6,192 nt of DNA from Syntrophaceae bacterium UBA1062 (GTDB lineage Bacteria; Desulfobacterota; Desulfomonilia; UBA1062): assembly GCA_002316295.1 (NCBI GenBank), contig DCDF01000103.1:1-6192 (forward strand), read 5' to 3'. The stretch's first letter is position 1. Each line of letters starts with the position of its first letter. A program made the translations under genes and the position numbers. The notes below the pieces were generated by a model. It was not told the origin of the DNA. It saw only the letters and a list, made by a program, of their open reading frames with translations, and did no database searches. Positions 5,701-6,192 of the stretch are shown one piece after another.

Positions 5701-6192
5701 TTGAGTACACATAAAAAATACGACAAATTGTTCAGTCCATACAAGATCAGGAACTTGGAGCTGAAAAACAGGCTCGTCAAGACTTCGCAGTGGTTCATCT
5801 ACCTGGAGCCGGACGGCTCGATCGGGGATCGGGTCGTAAGGTTCTACGAGTCCATAGCCAAAGGCGGAGTCGGAATGATCGTGATCGAAGAGACGGTCTT
5901 CGACTGGATGCGGGGCTGCAGCAACATCCCCCATCCACGCCTTGACGAGGACCGGTTCATCCCCGGCTGGCAGCTGCTGGCAGAGGCAATCCACAAACAC
6001 GGCGCCAAGTGCGTCGTGCAGATCACCCATGCCGGCCCCTGCCACAACCAATTGATCGATGGTATTCAGCCCGTGGCGCCATCGGCCATCGACCCGCCCA
6101 GCGAGGCCGCGTTCGACAAGGCCCGTGAGCTCACAATTGCCGAGATCCACGAGATTCAGGAAAACTGGGTCCAGGCTGCCCTCCGTGCCAAG
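5701..6192 (+). CDS. Old Yellow Enzyme-family NADH:flavin oxidoreductase, 2,4-dienoyl-CoA reductase-like (C-terminus beyond window)
   Basis: The frame is open from a TTG at 5701 to the window edge (164 residues). The TTG is chosen because a stop lies at 5677-5679, no ATG or GTG follows for many codons, and AGGGAG sits seven bases upstream. Visible family features are KLFSPYKIRNLELKNRLV (9-26), the first TIM-barrel strand; the IAKGGVGMIVIEE strand (52-64); QITHAGP (107-113), matching the FMN-site QxxHxGR pattern with Pro for Arg; PSAI (127-130); and LTIAEIHEIQ...AALRAK (144-164). There is no signal peptide, so it should be cytoplasmic. The family reduces activated C=C bonds with NAD(P)H, using FMN and, in the long form, a 4Fe-4S cluster and FAD. 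The window cannot show which form this is. It follows the hydrolase genes on the same strand after a 141-base gap with a hairpin, so co-regulation is possible but unproven. Confidence 0.92.
   Translation, partial: MSTHKKYDKLFSPYKIRNLELKNRLVKTSQWFIYLEPDGSIGDRVVRFYESIAKGGVGMIVIEETVFDWMRGCSNIPHPRLDEDRFIPGWQLLAEAIHKHGAKCVVQITHAGPCHNQLIDGIQPVAPSAIDPPSEAAFDKARELTIAEIHEIQENWVQAALRAK

Noticed and set aside
5632..6150. 172-residue minus-strand reading frame
   Set aside because: It is antisense to the OYE-family gene, whose motifs are clear on the plus strand.
1..6192. CRISPR array
   Set aside because: No regularly spaced repeats were seen; the repeats present are the TSP3 codon repeats, the gene duplication and short palindromes.

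Overview
The window looks like DNA from an anaerobic deltaproteobacterium (Desulfobacterota-type). The pointers are a GAF/sigma54 activator with the HTH style common in that group, an OYE/dienoyl-CoA-reductase-type protein, an OmpA protein with type-3 thrombospondin repeats, and a moderate, mixed GC content. This taxonomic guess is inference from protein style; no rRNA or other marker is present.

Layout. Bases 1-977 (minus strand) hold most of an OmpA-family outer-membrane protein whose C-terminus runs off the left edge; its promoter and ribosome binding site lie at about 980-1060. At 1118-1175 (minus) is a 58-nt 3' part of a tRNA-Leu(UAG) gene, from the anticodon stem to CCA. The 5' half is missing and is replaced by AT-rich DNA. 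This is the usual signature of the far end of a tRNA-integrated genomic island. By polarity, the DNA to the right (>1175) would be the island and the OmpA gene the older chromosome. Next come about 100 AT-rich bases and a decayed IS256-like insertion sequence (about 1276-1768) with a frameshifted transposase tail.

The main locus starts at 1806. A minus-strand GAF-AAA+-Fis sigma54-dependent activator (1806-3368) is divergent from a plus-strand gene set. That set begins with two tandem duplicated, signal-peptide-bearing alpha/beta-hydrolase-fold proteins (3646-4566 and 4615-5559). A strong hairpin follows, then an Old Yellow Enzyme-family flavin oxidoreductase (5701 to beyond the right edge). 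The divergent region carries a well-spaced -24/-12 sigma54 promoter at 3506-3521. About 100 bp upstream are two related palindromes that could be activator binding sites.

The simplest reading is an inducible module: the GAF-domain activator senses a small molecule and turns on the exported hydrolase-like pair, and possibly the reductase. The two hydrolase-like proteins are unusual. Both have His at the nucleophile position (GHHTGG instead of GxSxG), and each copy appears to have lost a different one of the other two triad residues. Their substrate and even their catalytic status cannot be told from sequence.
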